NCBI GenBank assembly: GCA_035968095.1
Contig: JAWQFW010000094.1
Coordinates: 1 to 17,583 of the forward strand
Source of the DNA: IIICB1 sp035968095
GTDB lineage: Bacteria; Cyanobacteriota; Cyanobacteriia; Cyanobacteriales; SIO1D9
DNA: 17,583 nucleotides
Direction: 5' to 3'
The position numbers were made by a program, and so were the translations under genes. The notes under the pieces were generated by a model, which saw only the letters and a program-made list of their open reading frames with translations, was not told the DNA's origin and ran no database searches. Position 1 is the first letter of the stretch, and each line of letters begins with the position of its first letter. Positions 7,221 to 15,533 of the stretch are shown here, one piece after another.

Positions 7221-10200
7221 TCAAATCACAACTTGGAAACCAAAATCGTCGAAGGAAGCATCGAAACCAGCTTCATTAGCGACTAAATCCTCGAAACCAA
7301 ACGTATTATCTCCTAACAAACGCACTTGATCTGAACTACCTGAATTAGCATCTAAGAAAGCGAAGTAAGTATTCGTCGTTTCACCATCAGTAGAAATCAG
7401 ATAAGGTGCATAAAGTTCACCACCAGTCAGATTAGCAGAAATAGTCTCACCTTCAGCAAACTCTACCACACTAGCTGACAAAGCCGCTTGAGCATAACCA
7501 GAATCTCCAGGATTAACACCCCCAACACTACCGAGAAGATCGTCAATGCGATACAAACCACCGCGATTAGTTAAACCAGACTCACCAAAAGCTTTGAAGA
7601 TAGCAGAAACCGAAGTATCAACATTACCATCATTATCAAGATCTACTTCGCGCAAATCAACAATTTCTCGTAGCCCTTGAAGATCGGTTCCCGATCGCGT
7701 ATCCTCGGTAGTTAACTCCACATTGAATAACAAATCGTCGAAGTCACTTCCTGTATCGCTACCGTTTACAGGTAAATCTTCCCAACCGACTGTAAACGCA
7801 TTTGTTCCTAAATCGGAAATCTCTAGCTGGTTCAAATCTACGCTACCGAAGTAAACTTGACTAAAGGGTACTTGTCCAGCTAAAACTTCATCAGTAGAAC
7901 CATCGGAAACCAGATAGAAACCGAGATTATCACCACCGCTAAATTCGATAATTCGTTCGGGATTAATAAAGAAATCTGTCGATTGATTCGATAACGAGGA
8001 GAAAATTACTTCTCCGTTGCTGAGGGCTGCGCTAGCATAACGTAAGTCTCCCGGTGCAATTCCGTTAATCGTTCCAAATTCGTCATCAATGCGATAGAAA
8101 CCAACTTCGTTGACATTGGCTGCATCGGAAAGGGCTTGATTTAAGGTAAACTTGAGATTGACATTTTCTTGATTCCCACCGATCGCAAAAACGTTATTAT
8201 CATTACGAGTCAGGGTTGATGGTTCGCTGATTGTTCCTTCTTCAACAGTAATCGCGATCGCATCAGTATCGGATAACGCACCACCTGTACCGTTATTACC
8301 TAAGTCATTCGTGGTAATTGTCAGCGTATCTTCGCCACTGAAATCAGCATTTGGTGTATAACTTAAATTATCCAAAGCCGTGTTAATCTCTTCAACAGTA
8401 CCCGTCAAGCTGATTTGATTCGTACCATCTCCACCAAAAGAAACTAATCCAGTCGTATCACCACCTAAATCGAGAATACCATTTTGGGTGCTTAAAGTTA
8501 CGGTGACAGGATCGGAAGCTGCGTCAACATCACTAATTGAAAGTTGATTTCCATTTTCGCTAGAAAAAACAACTGTAGGATCTGTTTCGGTGACAGTAAA
8601 CTCCGGAAGCGTCGTCTCGTCGATAGATTCACCGTTAAAGAGATTTACTGGTGCATCATTAACCGCATTCACCGTAATTTCGATAACTTCACTGTCGCTT
8701 AACGGTCCACCAGCACCATTATTACCCAAATCGTTAGCAAAAATTTCAATTGTCGTGTCACCAGCGAAGTCAGCAAAGGGAGTGAAAGTTAAACCATCTA
8801 AAGCTGAGTTAACCGCATCGAGTGTACCAGTTAAGAGAATGTTGCTGGTGTCGTCTCCATTGAAGAAAATTAAGCCTGTAGTATCGCCTAAGAGTAAGTT
8901 ACCATCAGTAGCGACTAATTCGACAGCGATCGCGTCATCAAGGACATCAGGATCGGTAATTGAAATCGTGAAATCGTCTCCAGAAAAGACAATTCCCCCT
9001 TCTGTATCTTCGTCGATTTCTACCACTTCTGGAGCAAGAATTTCTGGTGGTTGATTAGCTTCCTCGATGACAATGTTGACAGTAGCTGTATCAGTGTTAC
9101 CGTTACCGTCGTCTACTTGGTAAGTAAAGCTATCAAAACCCGTGAAATCAGCATTGGGTGTGTAGGTAACAACGTCGTCAGTAAAGTCGTCAGGAGTACC
9201 ATTATCGTTAACTACCGCCGTACCATTGCTAGGATCTGTGAGAATGGTAATTTGTAGCGGATCTCCTTCAGGATCGGTATCATTAGCAAGGACATCAATT
9301 TCCACTGGTGTATTGAGATCGGATCTCGCTAAATCATCTTCTGCTTCGAGTTGATCTCCTGCCACACCACTAACATTAACAGTAATCGTCGCTGTGTCAG
9401 TGTTACCGTTAACATCAGTCAAAGTATAAGTGAAATCTTCTGCACCGACAAAACCCGCATCGGGAGTATAACTCACAAAATCATCGGAAAAATCGCCCGG
9501 AGTACCGTTATCGTTAACAACTACCGTACCATTAATTACCGAAGCCTCATCTACTTCTAGATTAGCTAAACCATCACCCAATAAATCGTTATCGAGAAGT
9601 TGAATATCGATAGGTGTACTTTCATCGGTGGTAACTGTATCATCAACCGCATCAAACACACCACCTGTTGTACCACCCACCGTCACCCTTACCGTCGCAG
9701 TATCACGATTTCCCTCCGCATCAATTAAATCATAAGTAAAGTCTTCCACACCCACAAAATCAGCATCAGGAGTATATAAAATAGTCCCATCCGCATCCAC
9801 AACTGCGCTACCATTTGCGACTCCAGAAATACTTGCCGGATCTACTTCTAAATCGCTAGGATCGGCATCATCGTCAGTATCGTTAGCAACAACATCGATA
9901 TTTATCGGCGTATTTTGGTTCGTTGTCGCTGTATCATCAACTGCTTCAAACACACCAGTTGTAGCCCCACCCACCGTCACTGTTACGGTAGCTGTATCAC
10001 GATTCCCATCCGCATCGATCAAATCATAAGTGAAGTCTTCCACACCCACAAAATCAGCATTGGGAGTATATAAAATTGTCCCATCTGCATCTACTGTAGC
10101 TGTACCATTAACTACCCCAGAAATACTTGCTGGATCTACCTCCAAATCGCTAGGATCGGCATCATCGTCAGTATCGTTAGCAATCACATCGATATTTATC

Positions 10201-12296
10201 GGCGTATTTTGGTTCGTTGTCGCTGTATCATCAACTGCTTCAAACACACCAGTTGTAGCCCCACCCACCGTCACTGTTACGGTAGCTGTATCACGATTCC
10301 CATCCGCATCGATCAAATCATAAGTGAAGTCTTCCACACCCACAAAATCAGCATTGGGAGTATATAAAATTGTCCCATCTGCATCTACTGTAGCTGTACC
10401 ATTAACTACCCCAGAAATACTTGCTGGATCTACCTCCAAATCGCTAGGATCGGCATCATCGTCAGTATCGTTAGCAATCACATCGATATTTATCGGCGTA
10501 TTTTGGTTCGTTGTCGCTGTATCATCAACTGCTTCAAACACACCAGTTGCACCAGTAACAGTAATCTCCACCGTATCCGTATCAGTTAATGCACCACCAG
10601 TACCACTGTTACCTTGGTCGTTTGTAGTTACAGTTAAAGTAGCCACACCCGCAGCCGCAGGATTGAAAGCTAAACCATTCAGCGCCGCATTGATATCGTT
10701 AAGAGTACCTGTAAAGGTTAGCGTCGGATCTTCAGTACCATCTCCAGTAGTAAACGTTAACCCAGTAATATCTGCAAGAGTTAAAGTTCCCGAATCTACT
10801 GTTAATGTAACTTCAACAGGATCGGCAGCAGGATCGGCATCAGGGTCTAAAATTTGGATATCGTTACCTGTATCTGTCGCTGCATCGGTTTGAAAAAGTA
10901 GCGGTGTACTGAGATCAGTAGTTTGGGCTGGAGGGACTGAGTTAAACGGCGAATCGTTTACGGTGGGGTCTATATCACCGATGAACTCGACGTTAGAAGG
11001 GTTATTATCATTAAAAGTATTGCTACCACCGTCGGTTAATTGAGCGTTGTTACGGTTGCGTATTGCGCCACCTTCATCAGCCGCAGTGTTACCAGTAAAG
11101 TCACTGTTAGTAACGTTGAGAATTCCTTCACCCGCAGCGCCATCGTTTTCAATAGCACCACCACCATCTTCAACACCATCGTCTCCGTCGGCTGTGTTAT
11201 TGAGAAACTGGGTGCTATCGACGTTGAGAGTACCAAGATTGAGAATTGCACCGCCATCGTCAGCCGAGGAGTTATCGCTGAGAGTGCTATTTGTAATTGT
11301 TGCAGTACCCCCCTGACTGATAAAAATCGCCCCACCGTCGTCAATTGCGATTGGATTAGCTGCGGCACCGCTAGCTACTTCTGCTCTACCTCCTGTCAGC
11401 GTAACGTTGTCTAAGCTGAGATTACCAGGAGGAGTGCTAGTACCGTCAATATAAAAGAAACGGAAAGCGGAAGCGGCGGGATCTCTAGCTATAGTCGCTC
11501 CGTTACCATTAATTACGATATCGCTAGTAATTGGGGGTAGTGCGGAAACGCCGTTATCGATCGCTGCGTTACCATCAGGGATATCGGGAAATGTTGTCGT
11601 TCCGTCGAAGGTGTAGGTTCCACCTGCTGCGAGGTTGATGATATTATCGGCAGCAGTTCCGTCGTTAATTGCTTCAATGGCGGCTACTAAGCTAGCAACG
11701 TCTCCGTCAGCAATATTGACGGCAAAAATGCCTTGGTAAGTAAGTCTCGCTGTTTCTGTAAAGGCGAGGGGTGAGGTAATTTTTCCGGTGGTGTAATCTA
11801 AGTCCCAGTTTCCTCCTTTGGAGGTGTTACCTACTGGATGAGAAGCGGCGGCGATTTTTGCTCCGGTGATGCGACTTAATTGTTCGACAAAGTTTTTACC
11901 TTTGTTTCCTTGGGCAAGGTTACAACTATAAAGAAATAAAGATTTACCAGACAGTGTTTTTGCCCAATTTTTTAATTCGGCAAAATAATTATCGAGGGTT
12001 TCTAAGCTGAGTTTACTGTTACCTAAAAATAAGCAACCAGAAGCTCCGTGAGCAACTAAATGTAAACTTTTGACTTGTTGTGTTTGCAGCAATTCTGTAA
12101 TTTGTTTAATCCCATCTTTTTTCTTGTCGAGGATGAAGACTTTTGTCTTTTTTTCTACTTGTGTTGCTAGAATTTGGTAGTCTTGTACGCTTTGATCGAT
12201 GACTACTAGCATTGCTGGATTTTGATGATTAAAAGAGCTTTTAAGTGTTGTAGCGGTTGTTGAGAAGCTCTTGTCTTGTGCAATTACCGATTTCAT
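7221..12296 (-). CDS. Giant DUF4347 / beta-helix / cadherin-like repeat / DUF4114 surface protein
   Basis: A 1691-residue acidic, Asp/Thr-rich modular protein. Residues ~28-190 form a DUF4347 domain with LHLVAHG (His 83) and LYSCNLAQG (Cys 125), like the His/Cys pair of clan CD (caspase-fold) peptidases. C88 and C125 are the only cysteines I see. Residues ~195-440 look like a parallel beta-helix with GGAI (321, 348, 379, 409) and FxxN (364, 400, 428) motifs as in chlamydial Pmp repeats. Residues ~445-588 are a cadherin-like module with two relatives at ~1083-1345. Residues 589-1082 hold five VCBS/cadherin-like 'DD...NDT...YTP..F.G.D.FTY' repeats. Two DUF4114 copies (about 1346-1525 and 1526-1691) end in FDDLLFNV and FDDFGFQV; the second has a Ca-loop-like DLDNDGNVD near 1537. 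GGAG lies 9 bases before the ATG. There is no Sec signal. It is likely a secreted or surface calcium-dependent adhesin or matrix protein (inference). Confidence 0.9.
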   Translation of the reverse strand: MKSVIAQDKSFSTTATTLKSSFNHQNPAMLVVIDQSVQDYQILATQVEKKTKVFILDKKKDGIKQITELLQTQQVKSLHLVAHGASGCLFLGNSKLSLETLDNYFAELKNWAKTLSGKSLFLYSCNLAQGNKGKNFVEQLSRITGAKIAAASHPVGNTSKGGNWDLDYTTGKITSPLAFTETARLTYQGIFAVNIADGDVASLVAAIEAINDGTAADNIINLAAGGTYTFDGTTTFPDIPDGNAAIDNGVSALPPITSDIVINGNGATIARDPAASAFRFFYIDGTSTPPGNLSLDNVTLTGGRAEVASGAAANPIAIDDGGAIFISQGGTATITNSTLSDNSSADDGGAILNLGTLNVDSTQFLNNTADGDDGVEDGGGAIENDGAAGEGILNVTNSDFTGNTAADEGGAIRNRNNAQLTDGGSNTFNDNNPSNVEFIGDIDPTVNDSPFNSVPPAQTTDLSTPLLFQTDAATDTGNDIQILDPDADPAADPVEVTLTVDSGTLTLADITGLTFTTGDGTEDPTLTFTGTLNDINAALNGLAFNPAAAGVATLTVTTNDQGNSGTGGALTDTDTVEITVTGATGVFEAVDDTATTNQNTPINIDVIANDTDDDADPSDLEVDPASISGVVNGTATVDADGTILYTPNADFVGVEDFTYDLIDADGNRDTATVTVTVGGATTGVFEAVDDTATTNQNTPINIDVIANDTDDDADPSDLEVDPASISGVVNGTATVDADGTILYTPNADFVGVEDFTYDLIDADGNRDTATVTVTVGGATTGVFEAVDDTATTNQNTPINIDVVANDTDDDADPSDLEVDPASISGVANGSAVVDADGTILYTPDADFVGVEDFTYDLIDAEGNRDTATVRVTVGGTTGGVFDAVDDTVTTDESTPIDIQLLDNDLLGDGLANLEVDEASVINGTVVVNDNGTPGDFSDDFVSYTPDAGFVGAEDFTYTLTDVNGNTDTATITVNVSGVAGDQLEAEDDLARSDLNTPVEIDVLANDTDPEGDPLQITILTDPSNGTAVVNDNGTPDDFTDDVVTYTPNADFTGFDSFTYQVDDGNGNTDTATVNIVIEEANQPPEILAPEVVEIDEDTEGGIVFSGDDFTISITDPDVLDDAIAVELVATDGNLLLGDTTGLIFFNGDDTSNILLTGTLDAVNSALDGLTFTPFADFAGDTTIEIFANDLGNNGAGGPLSDSEVIEITVNAVNDAPVNLFNGESIDETTLPEFTVTETDPTVVFSSENGNQLSISDVDAASDPVTVTLSTQNGILDLGGDTTGLVSFGGDGTNQISLTGTVEEINTALDNLSYTPNADFSGEDTLTITTNDLGNNGTGGALSDTDAIAITVEEGTISEPSTLTRNDNNVFAIGGNQENVNLKFTLNQALSDAANVNEVGFYRIDDEFGTINGIAPGDLRYASAALSNGEVIFSSLSNQSTDFFINPERIIEFSGGDNLGFYLVSDGSTDEVLAGQVPFSQVYFGSVDLNQLEISDLGTNAFTVGWEDLPVNGSDTGSDFDDLLFNVELTTEDTRSGTDLQGLREIVDLREVDLDNDGNVDTSVSAIFKAFGESGLTNRGGLYRIDDLLGSVGGVNPGDSGYAQAALSASVVEFAEGETISANLTGGELYAPYLISTDGETTNTYFAFLDANSGSSDQVRLLGDNTFGFEDLVANEAGFDASFDDFGFQVVI
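9667..9960 (-). repeat. Third, diverged copy of the 294-bp tandem repeat
   Basis: This unit encodes roughly residues 785-882 of the giant protein. Its left part is diverged (for example GVANGSAVV for GVVNGTATV). The last ~60 bases (9901-9960) and most of the preceding ~50 match the neighbouring units, which suggests partial homogenisation by gene conversion. Confidence 0.85.
9961..10254 (-). repeat. 294-bp tandem repeat unit, copy identical to its neighbour
   Basis: Reading this unit against 10255-10548 I find no difference over 294 bp (98 codons). It encodes one cadherin/VCBS-like module (about residues 687-784). Confidence 0.93.
10255..10548 (-). repeat. 294-bp tandem repeat unit, N-terminal-most copy
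   Basis: Apparently identical to 9961-10254; encodes about residues 589-686. Unit length is an exact multiple of three, so gain or loss of a unit keeps the frame. Confidence 0.93.
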
Positions 12297-12302
12297 TGAT
12301 TT

Positions 12303-12566
12303 TTACTCCGAGCTTGACGATGGGGTTTTGCTGGTATTTGCTGCTTTTCCCAACCGAGAAGTCGTTGTTTCAACCTTGCTGGGGTTGGCTGTGCTGTCAG
12401 TTGGTATATCTTTTCGATCCCTGGTTATCTTTACCCCATCAATTTTCGATCGTTCTCCGGAAGAATCGGGAAGTTTTTCTGCGGTTTTTACTGAGATTTT
12501 TTGAGAAGATAATAAGGGCTTTTTTCGGAGAAAGAAGTATCTGTTTTTCTCTTTTTTGCGAGAAAA
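12303..12566 (-). other. Start-less open frame in frame with, and just upstream of, the giant gene
   Basis: Leftward, the frame of the giant gene is open for 87 codons from 12566 to 12306. It closes with TAA at 12303-12305, only three codons before the ATG at 12296. It has no ATG or GTG, and its only TTG is near the end. The translation is polar and Ser/Thr/Lys-rich (for example KVETTTSRLGKAANTSKTPS). Part of it overlaps duplicated segment A. It may be a 5' UTR open by chance, or the remnant of a longer N-terminus. I do not call it a gene. Confidence 0.35.
12319..12440 (-). other. Possible structured 5' leader of the giant gene
   Basis: GATGGGGT (12319-12326) and ACCCCATC (12433-12440) are perfect 8-base complements that would close a ~106-base loop in the leader RNA. 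Inside, GGTTG (12383-12387) can pair with either CAACC at 12371-12375 or CAACC at 12351-12355, giving two exclusive hairpins. I recognise no known riboswitch class. The long loop makes chance pairing a real possibility. Confidence 0.25.
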
Positions 12567-12598
12567 TTAAGGTATTATTTTATTTCGATGAAGTTTAA
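12516..12598. repeat. AT-rich duplicated segment, copy A
   Basis: This segment shares with 12671-12752, at an offset of 154-155 bases, an identical 21-base core (here 12544-12564) that contains the small inverted repeat TTCTC...GAGAA. It also shares the following TTATTTTAT.TCGA..AAGTTTAA block with few changes. The 5' part (GGGC...TTCGG) is recognisable but has lost the hairpin symmetry seen in copy B. Confidence 0.75.
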
Positions 12599-12660
12599 TT
12601 TTTTTAATTTATTTGTCTCGTTTCTTTAGGAAAACAGGAGAATTTGAGCAATTTTTCAAC

Positions 12661-12711
12661 AAAAAAATAGGGGCGTTCTTCGGAAAAGAAACGCCCATTT
12701 TTCTCTTTTTT
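12661..12711. terminator. Strong hairpin terminator downstream of the 65-residue gene, usable on both strands
   Basis: GGGCGTT (12671-12677) pairs with AACGCCC (12690-12696); the stem extends through CTT/AAG with one bulged A. Leftward it is followed by seven T residues (A-run 12661-12667), which fits termination of the leftward gene at 12794-12991. Rightward it is followed by TTTTTCTCTTTTTT (12698-12711), although no rightward gene precedes it. Confidence 0.75.
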
Positions 12712-12752
12712 GCGAGAATAGCAAAGTCTTATTTTATCTCGACAAAGTTTAA
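12671..12752. repeat. AT-rich duplicated segment, copy B
   Basis: Partner of copy A; the identical 21-base core is at 12698-12718. Copy B keeps a perfect GGGCGTT/AACGCCC stem at its left end. The duplication lies between two leftward genes and covers no coding sequence that I can support. Confidence 0.75.
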
Positions 12753-12793
12753 ATTAGTTTATTTATTTGTGCAGATTGGAAACAATTTTTTGT

Positions 12794-12991
12794 TTAGCTG
12801 AGGGATGCGCGGCTGCGATCGTAGCTGACTCGGAAGCTGGAATGAGGTTTACCTTGAATGTGATTCCAATATTCCCTATCAACGTCCATACCGATTTCTG
12901 ATGCTGCACGTCCAAGCATTGATTGTTGACGGTTTTTAACTAATTGATGATGACGCATCATTAAAGCGCGGGATCTTTCTTGACTAGACAT
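12794..12991 (-). CDS. Small basic conserved-type cyanobacterial protein, function unknown
   Basis: A 65-residue soluble protein rich in Arg, His and Ser, with no membrane segment and no cysteine. The start is well supported: GGAGGAAAGG lies just upstream of the ATG at 12989-12991, with GGAGG 8 bases away, the best ribosome site in the window. The segments RALMMRHHQLVKNRQQSM (about 8-25) and YWNHIQGKPHSSF (about 41-53) look like conserved blocks of a small cyanobacterial family that I recall only as hypothetical. The first block should be a basic amphipathic helix and could bind nucleic acid or an acidic partner, which is speculation. The hairpin terminator at 12671-12696 follows it, so it is probably monocistronic and separate from the giant gene. 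Confidence 0.75.
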   Translation of the reverse strand: MSSQERSRALMMRHHQLVKNRQQSMLGRAASEIGMDVDREYWNHIQGKPHSSFRVSYDRSRASLS

Positions 12992-13125
12992 TTTCCTTTC
13001 CTCCAGGTTACTGAATCTGTATCGGTGACAGAAATGATTGCTTTCTATATTTTTACTATAACGGAAATTTCTGTAACATTGGCTACAAAATAAATATTTG
13101 CAACAAAACTTAATATTTGGTCGAT

Positions 13126-13142
13126 CTGGAATAAGATTCCAG
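13126..13142. promoter_or_regulatory. Perfect inverted repeat between the divergent 65-residue and MscS genes
   Basis: CTGGAAT (13126-13132) and ATTCCAG (13136-13142) are perfect 7-base arms with a 3-base spacer. A partial echo, TAGAATCCTG, follows at about 13156-13165. The site lies in the 265-bp divergent intergenic region, 115 bp before the MscS start and 135 bp from the small gene's start, and could be a regulator site for either. The binding protein is unknown. Confidence 0.4.
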
Positions 13143-13256
13143 GAGAAACCCAGCTAGAATCCTGAAACGACTCAGTTAACGACTTACAACCGCTTGAGTT
13201 GAAAGATAATTAATCAAGAAAGCACCTTCGTAAATTTATAAATTTAGAGAGAATTT

Positions 13257-14387
13257 ATGTTCGATCGCGTCTTGAGCTTGCAAGTTATACTACCAGATAG
13301 CATCGCAACTCCAGCGATCGCTGCCGGACTATTGAGTTTAATTACACTTTTAACAATTCTCTTTTTCCAAGGAATTTCCCATCTCAAACTACCGCAACTC
13401 ACAAAATCCTTCAGCGATCGCTTAAATTCCCCAACATCTCAAGAAATTATCCAAAAGCTAATGCAACCTTATCAAGCTTGGCTAACTTGGGTAATTCTAG
13501 CAATTATCGTTGATTTAACCGTTCTCATCCTACCCACACCCGCTTGGCTAATTTTATTTGAATTTCCCTTCAGTATACTCTTAGCCATCAGTATCACTTG
13601 CTTCGGATTCAGACTTTTTTCAGAAATTTTCGATAACTACCTACTAGGAGTTGCATTAGACGACAAAGCCAAAATCAATACCGAACTCCTAACACTAGGT
13701 AAATTTTTAACTCAAGCCCTAATTGTCTTAATTGTAATCTTTTGTTACGCCCAAGCCCATCAAGTAAACGTAATCGGTTTAGTAGCAAGCTTAGGAATTG
13801 GCGGATTTGCGATCGCCTTTGCATCCCAAAAAGTAATCGAACAAATTCTGTGGAGTGTCGTCCTTTACATCGATCGTCCCTTCACTGTTGACGATTATAT
13901 CCATTTACCGGATCGAATTCTTGGTAAAGTAGAATCAATCGGTTGGCGATCGACAAAAATTCGTCTTTCTGGGAAAAATACCTTAGTCGTAGTTCCCAAT
14001 AGTAACCTAGCCCAAATTAACATTGAAAACCTCAGCAGCGCCAGACGAGTCATTTCAATGGTAACGCTAACCTTTTTTAGAACCATGTCTGATGAAGAAA
14101 AAGCCATCCTCAAACAACTTTTTTTAGATAGCACCAGCGATATACTAGGAATCGATCGTCAACTAACTCAAGTTAACTTTCAAGATTTACCCGATAACTT
14201 TGGTCAATACCAAGTTCAAGCACAAGTAATTTTCTTTATTTTAGGAGCAACAGAAACCTCAATGGAATTACGCAAAGGTTTGTTAGGAATGGCAAAAGAA
14301 AACATTATTAAAAAGTTACAAGAATACGGAATCGCCTTTGATATTAAAGAAAGTATTGTTGATGTCAGTCAGCCAATGAATATTTAG
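13257..14387 (+). CDS. MscS-type small-conductance mechanosensitive ion channel (first of pair)
   Basis: A 376-residue inner-membrane channel that should open under membrane tension and release solutes on osmotic downshock. Hydrophobic segments lie at about 18-38, 74-93, 96-120 and 146-166. The pore-lining helix at about 171-203 has the Gly/Ala packing pattern of MscS TM3 (GLVASLGIGGFAIAFASQ) and runs into LYIDRPFTVDDYI. The cytoplasmic beta domain follows with GKVESIGWRSTKIR (about 223-236) and VVVPNSNLAQINIEN (about 244-258), the best-conserved MscS signatures, and then the mixed alpha/beta C-terminal vestibule. No cyclic-nucleotide or other sensor domain is fused. AGAGAGA lies just before the ATG at 13257. 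The gene is followed after 30 bp by a paralogue in the same direction, so the two are probably an operon. Confidence 0.92.
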   Translation: MFDRVLSLQVILPDSIATPAIAAGLLSLITLLTILFFQGISHLKLPQLTKSFSDRLNSPTSQEIIQKLMQPYQAWLTWVILAIIVDLTVLILPTPAWLILFEFPFSILLAISITCFGFRLFSEIFDNYLLGVALDDKAKINTELLTLGKFLTQALIVLIVIFCYAQAHQVNVIGLVASLGIGGFAIAFASQKVIEQILWSVVLYIDRPFTVDDYIHLPDRILGKVESIGWRSTKIRLSGKNTLVVVPNSNLAQINIENLSSARRVISMVTLTFFRTMSDEEKAILKQLFLDSTSDILGIDRQLTQVNFQDLPDNFGQYQVQAQVIFFILGATETSMELRKGLLGMAKENIIKKLQEYGIAFDIKESIVDVSQPMNI

Positions 14388-14417
14388 TCAGAGGAATCGA
14401 TTAAAAATTCACAAGCA

Positions 14418-15533
14418 ATGTCAATAGAGTCAGAAATCCTGCAATATATTTTAGAATTAATGGTAAGACTAGGCTTATTTTCTTTAGCTGTAGTCGTTTC
14501 GCCATTTGTTGGGCAATTTTCGCTGAAGTTTGTGCAGTTCATTCTTAAATTCTTAGAAAAAAAAGCCATAATTAATGCTAAAGCAGTTTATCGGCGTTCA
14601 CTAAGACCATTTGAAAATTCTCTGTGGTTAATTAACGTATTTTTTTTTATTGCAATTTCACTCAATTTATTAGTTAAATACGAAGAACTACATAAATTTT
14701 TAGGTTTCTTTGTTTATTCAGTTTTATCAATTGTCATGGGTTGGTTTGCTGCGAGAATTGTCCGCCAACTTATCCATCATTCAGTAATTAGTTTAGTGCA
14801 TCGCTGGTTTGGCAAAGTTAATGAAGTGGTGCTGATCTTTGAAACTTTGAGTTACGTTTTGATTGTGGTTATGGCGATCGTAATTTTTGCCATTGGACTA
14901 CAGGTAAAAATAACTCCTATTCTAACTGGTTTAGGAATTAGTGGTGCGGTACTCGGTTTAGCAGCCCAACAAACACTCGGACAATTTTTTGGCACTTTAG
15001 AATTATATTTAGATCGCCCTTTTCTGTGTGGAGAGTATATCCGAGTTAATTTTAATCCTTATGGGGAAGACGTTTATGGTCGGATTGAATCAATTGGTTT
15101 GCGTTCGACAAAAATTCGGATTGTGGCTCAAAATACAATGATGATTGTGCCAAATTTAACGATGGCAGGAAAAAATATTGAAAATGTGAGTCGAGGGAAA
15201 AAGACAATGGCGATGCTTTGCCTCGACTTTTCGAGATATCTTAGAGAAGAGGAGCAAGCGCTGGTTACTCAAATTATCGAGCAGGAAAGCCGTTTATTTT
15301 GGGGTTTCGATCGCGCTAGTACGCGGGTACAGTATGAAAAAGCCGATCCTGCTTCAATCACTCGCGCACGAGTGTTTTTTTTCCTGACAAGTCCGAGTCA
15401 GAATTCTTTAGAACTGCGTAAACGACTTTTAGAGTTAGCGAATGAAGCGATCGCCAAAAAACTAGCAGTCCAAAATCTGAGATTTGTGGTTCCAGAACCA
15501 ACTGTTTATATTGATTCACCGATGTCTCTCTAA
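14418..15533 (+). CDS. MscS-type mechanosensitive ion channel (second of pair)
   Basis: A 371-residue paralogue of the preceding channel, clearly diverged. Hydrophobic segments lie at about 10-30, 68-86, 95-117 and 140-160. The pore helix at about 163-198 carries ILTGLGISGAVLGLAAQQTL and runs into LYLDRPFLCGEYIRV. The beta domain has GRIESIGLRSTKIR (about 221-234) and MIVPNLTMAGKNIEN. Between the pore exit and GRIES it has NFNPYGEDVY, slightly longer than the loop in the first copy. The ATG at 14418 lacks a Shine-Dalgarno and sits 30 bp after the upstream stop, so translation may depend partly on coupling. Tandem, non-identical MscS genes suggest either hetero-oligomers or channels with different tension thresholds; the sequence cannot decide. 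Confidence 0.92.
   Translation: MSIESEILQYILELMVRLGLFSLAVVVSPFVGQFSLKFVQFILKFLEKKAIINAKAVYRRSLRPFENSLWLINVFFFIAISLNLLVKYEELHKFLGFFVYSVLSIVMGWFAARIVRQLIHHSVISLVHRWFGKVNEVVLIFETLSYVLIVVMAIVIFAIGLQVKITPILTGLGISGAVLGLAAQQTLGQFFGTLELYLDRPFLCGEYIRVNFNPYGEDVYGRIESIGLRSTKIRIVAQNTMMIVPNLTMAGKNIENVSRGKKTMAMLCLDFSRYLREEEQALVTQIIEQESRLFWGFDRASTRVQYEKADPASITRARVFFFLTSPSQNSLELRKRLLELANEAIAKKLAVQNLRFVVPEPTVYIDSPMSL

Noticed and set aside
9667..10548. Regular repeats as a possible CRISPR array
   Set aside because: The units are 294 bp, contiguous, lack unique spacers and encode protein modules.
8590..11414. Several rightward open frames (for example 8590-9054, 10030-10323, 10324-10893, 11040-11414)
   Set aside because: They are antisense to the repetitive giant gene. 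Two of them share an identical start because of the 294-bp duplication. Their Ser/Val/Thr-rich translations mirror the codons of the real gene, and they have no ribosome sites.
12319..12440. Known riboswitch (c-di-GMP GEMM, cobalamin, c-di-AMP) in the leader of the giant gene
   Set aside because: None of the conserved cores I remember for these classes is present; only generic pairing is visible.
12257..12801. Rightward frames 12257-12598, 12271-12504 and 12613-12801, the first two partly hydrophobic
   Set aside because: No convincing start or ribosome site; the frame at 12271 begins at TTG inside the giant gene. The similarity between the frames at 12257 and 12613 (AFFG followed by Phe-rich stretches) is explained by the DNA duplication of segments A and B.
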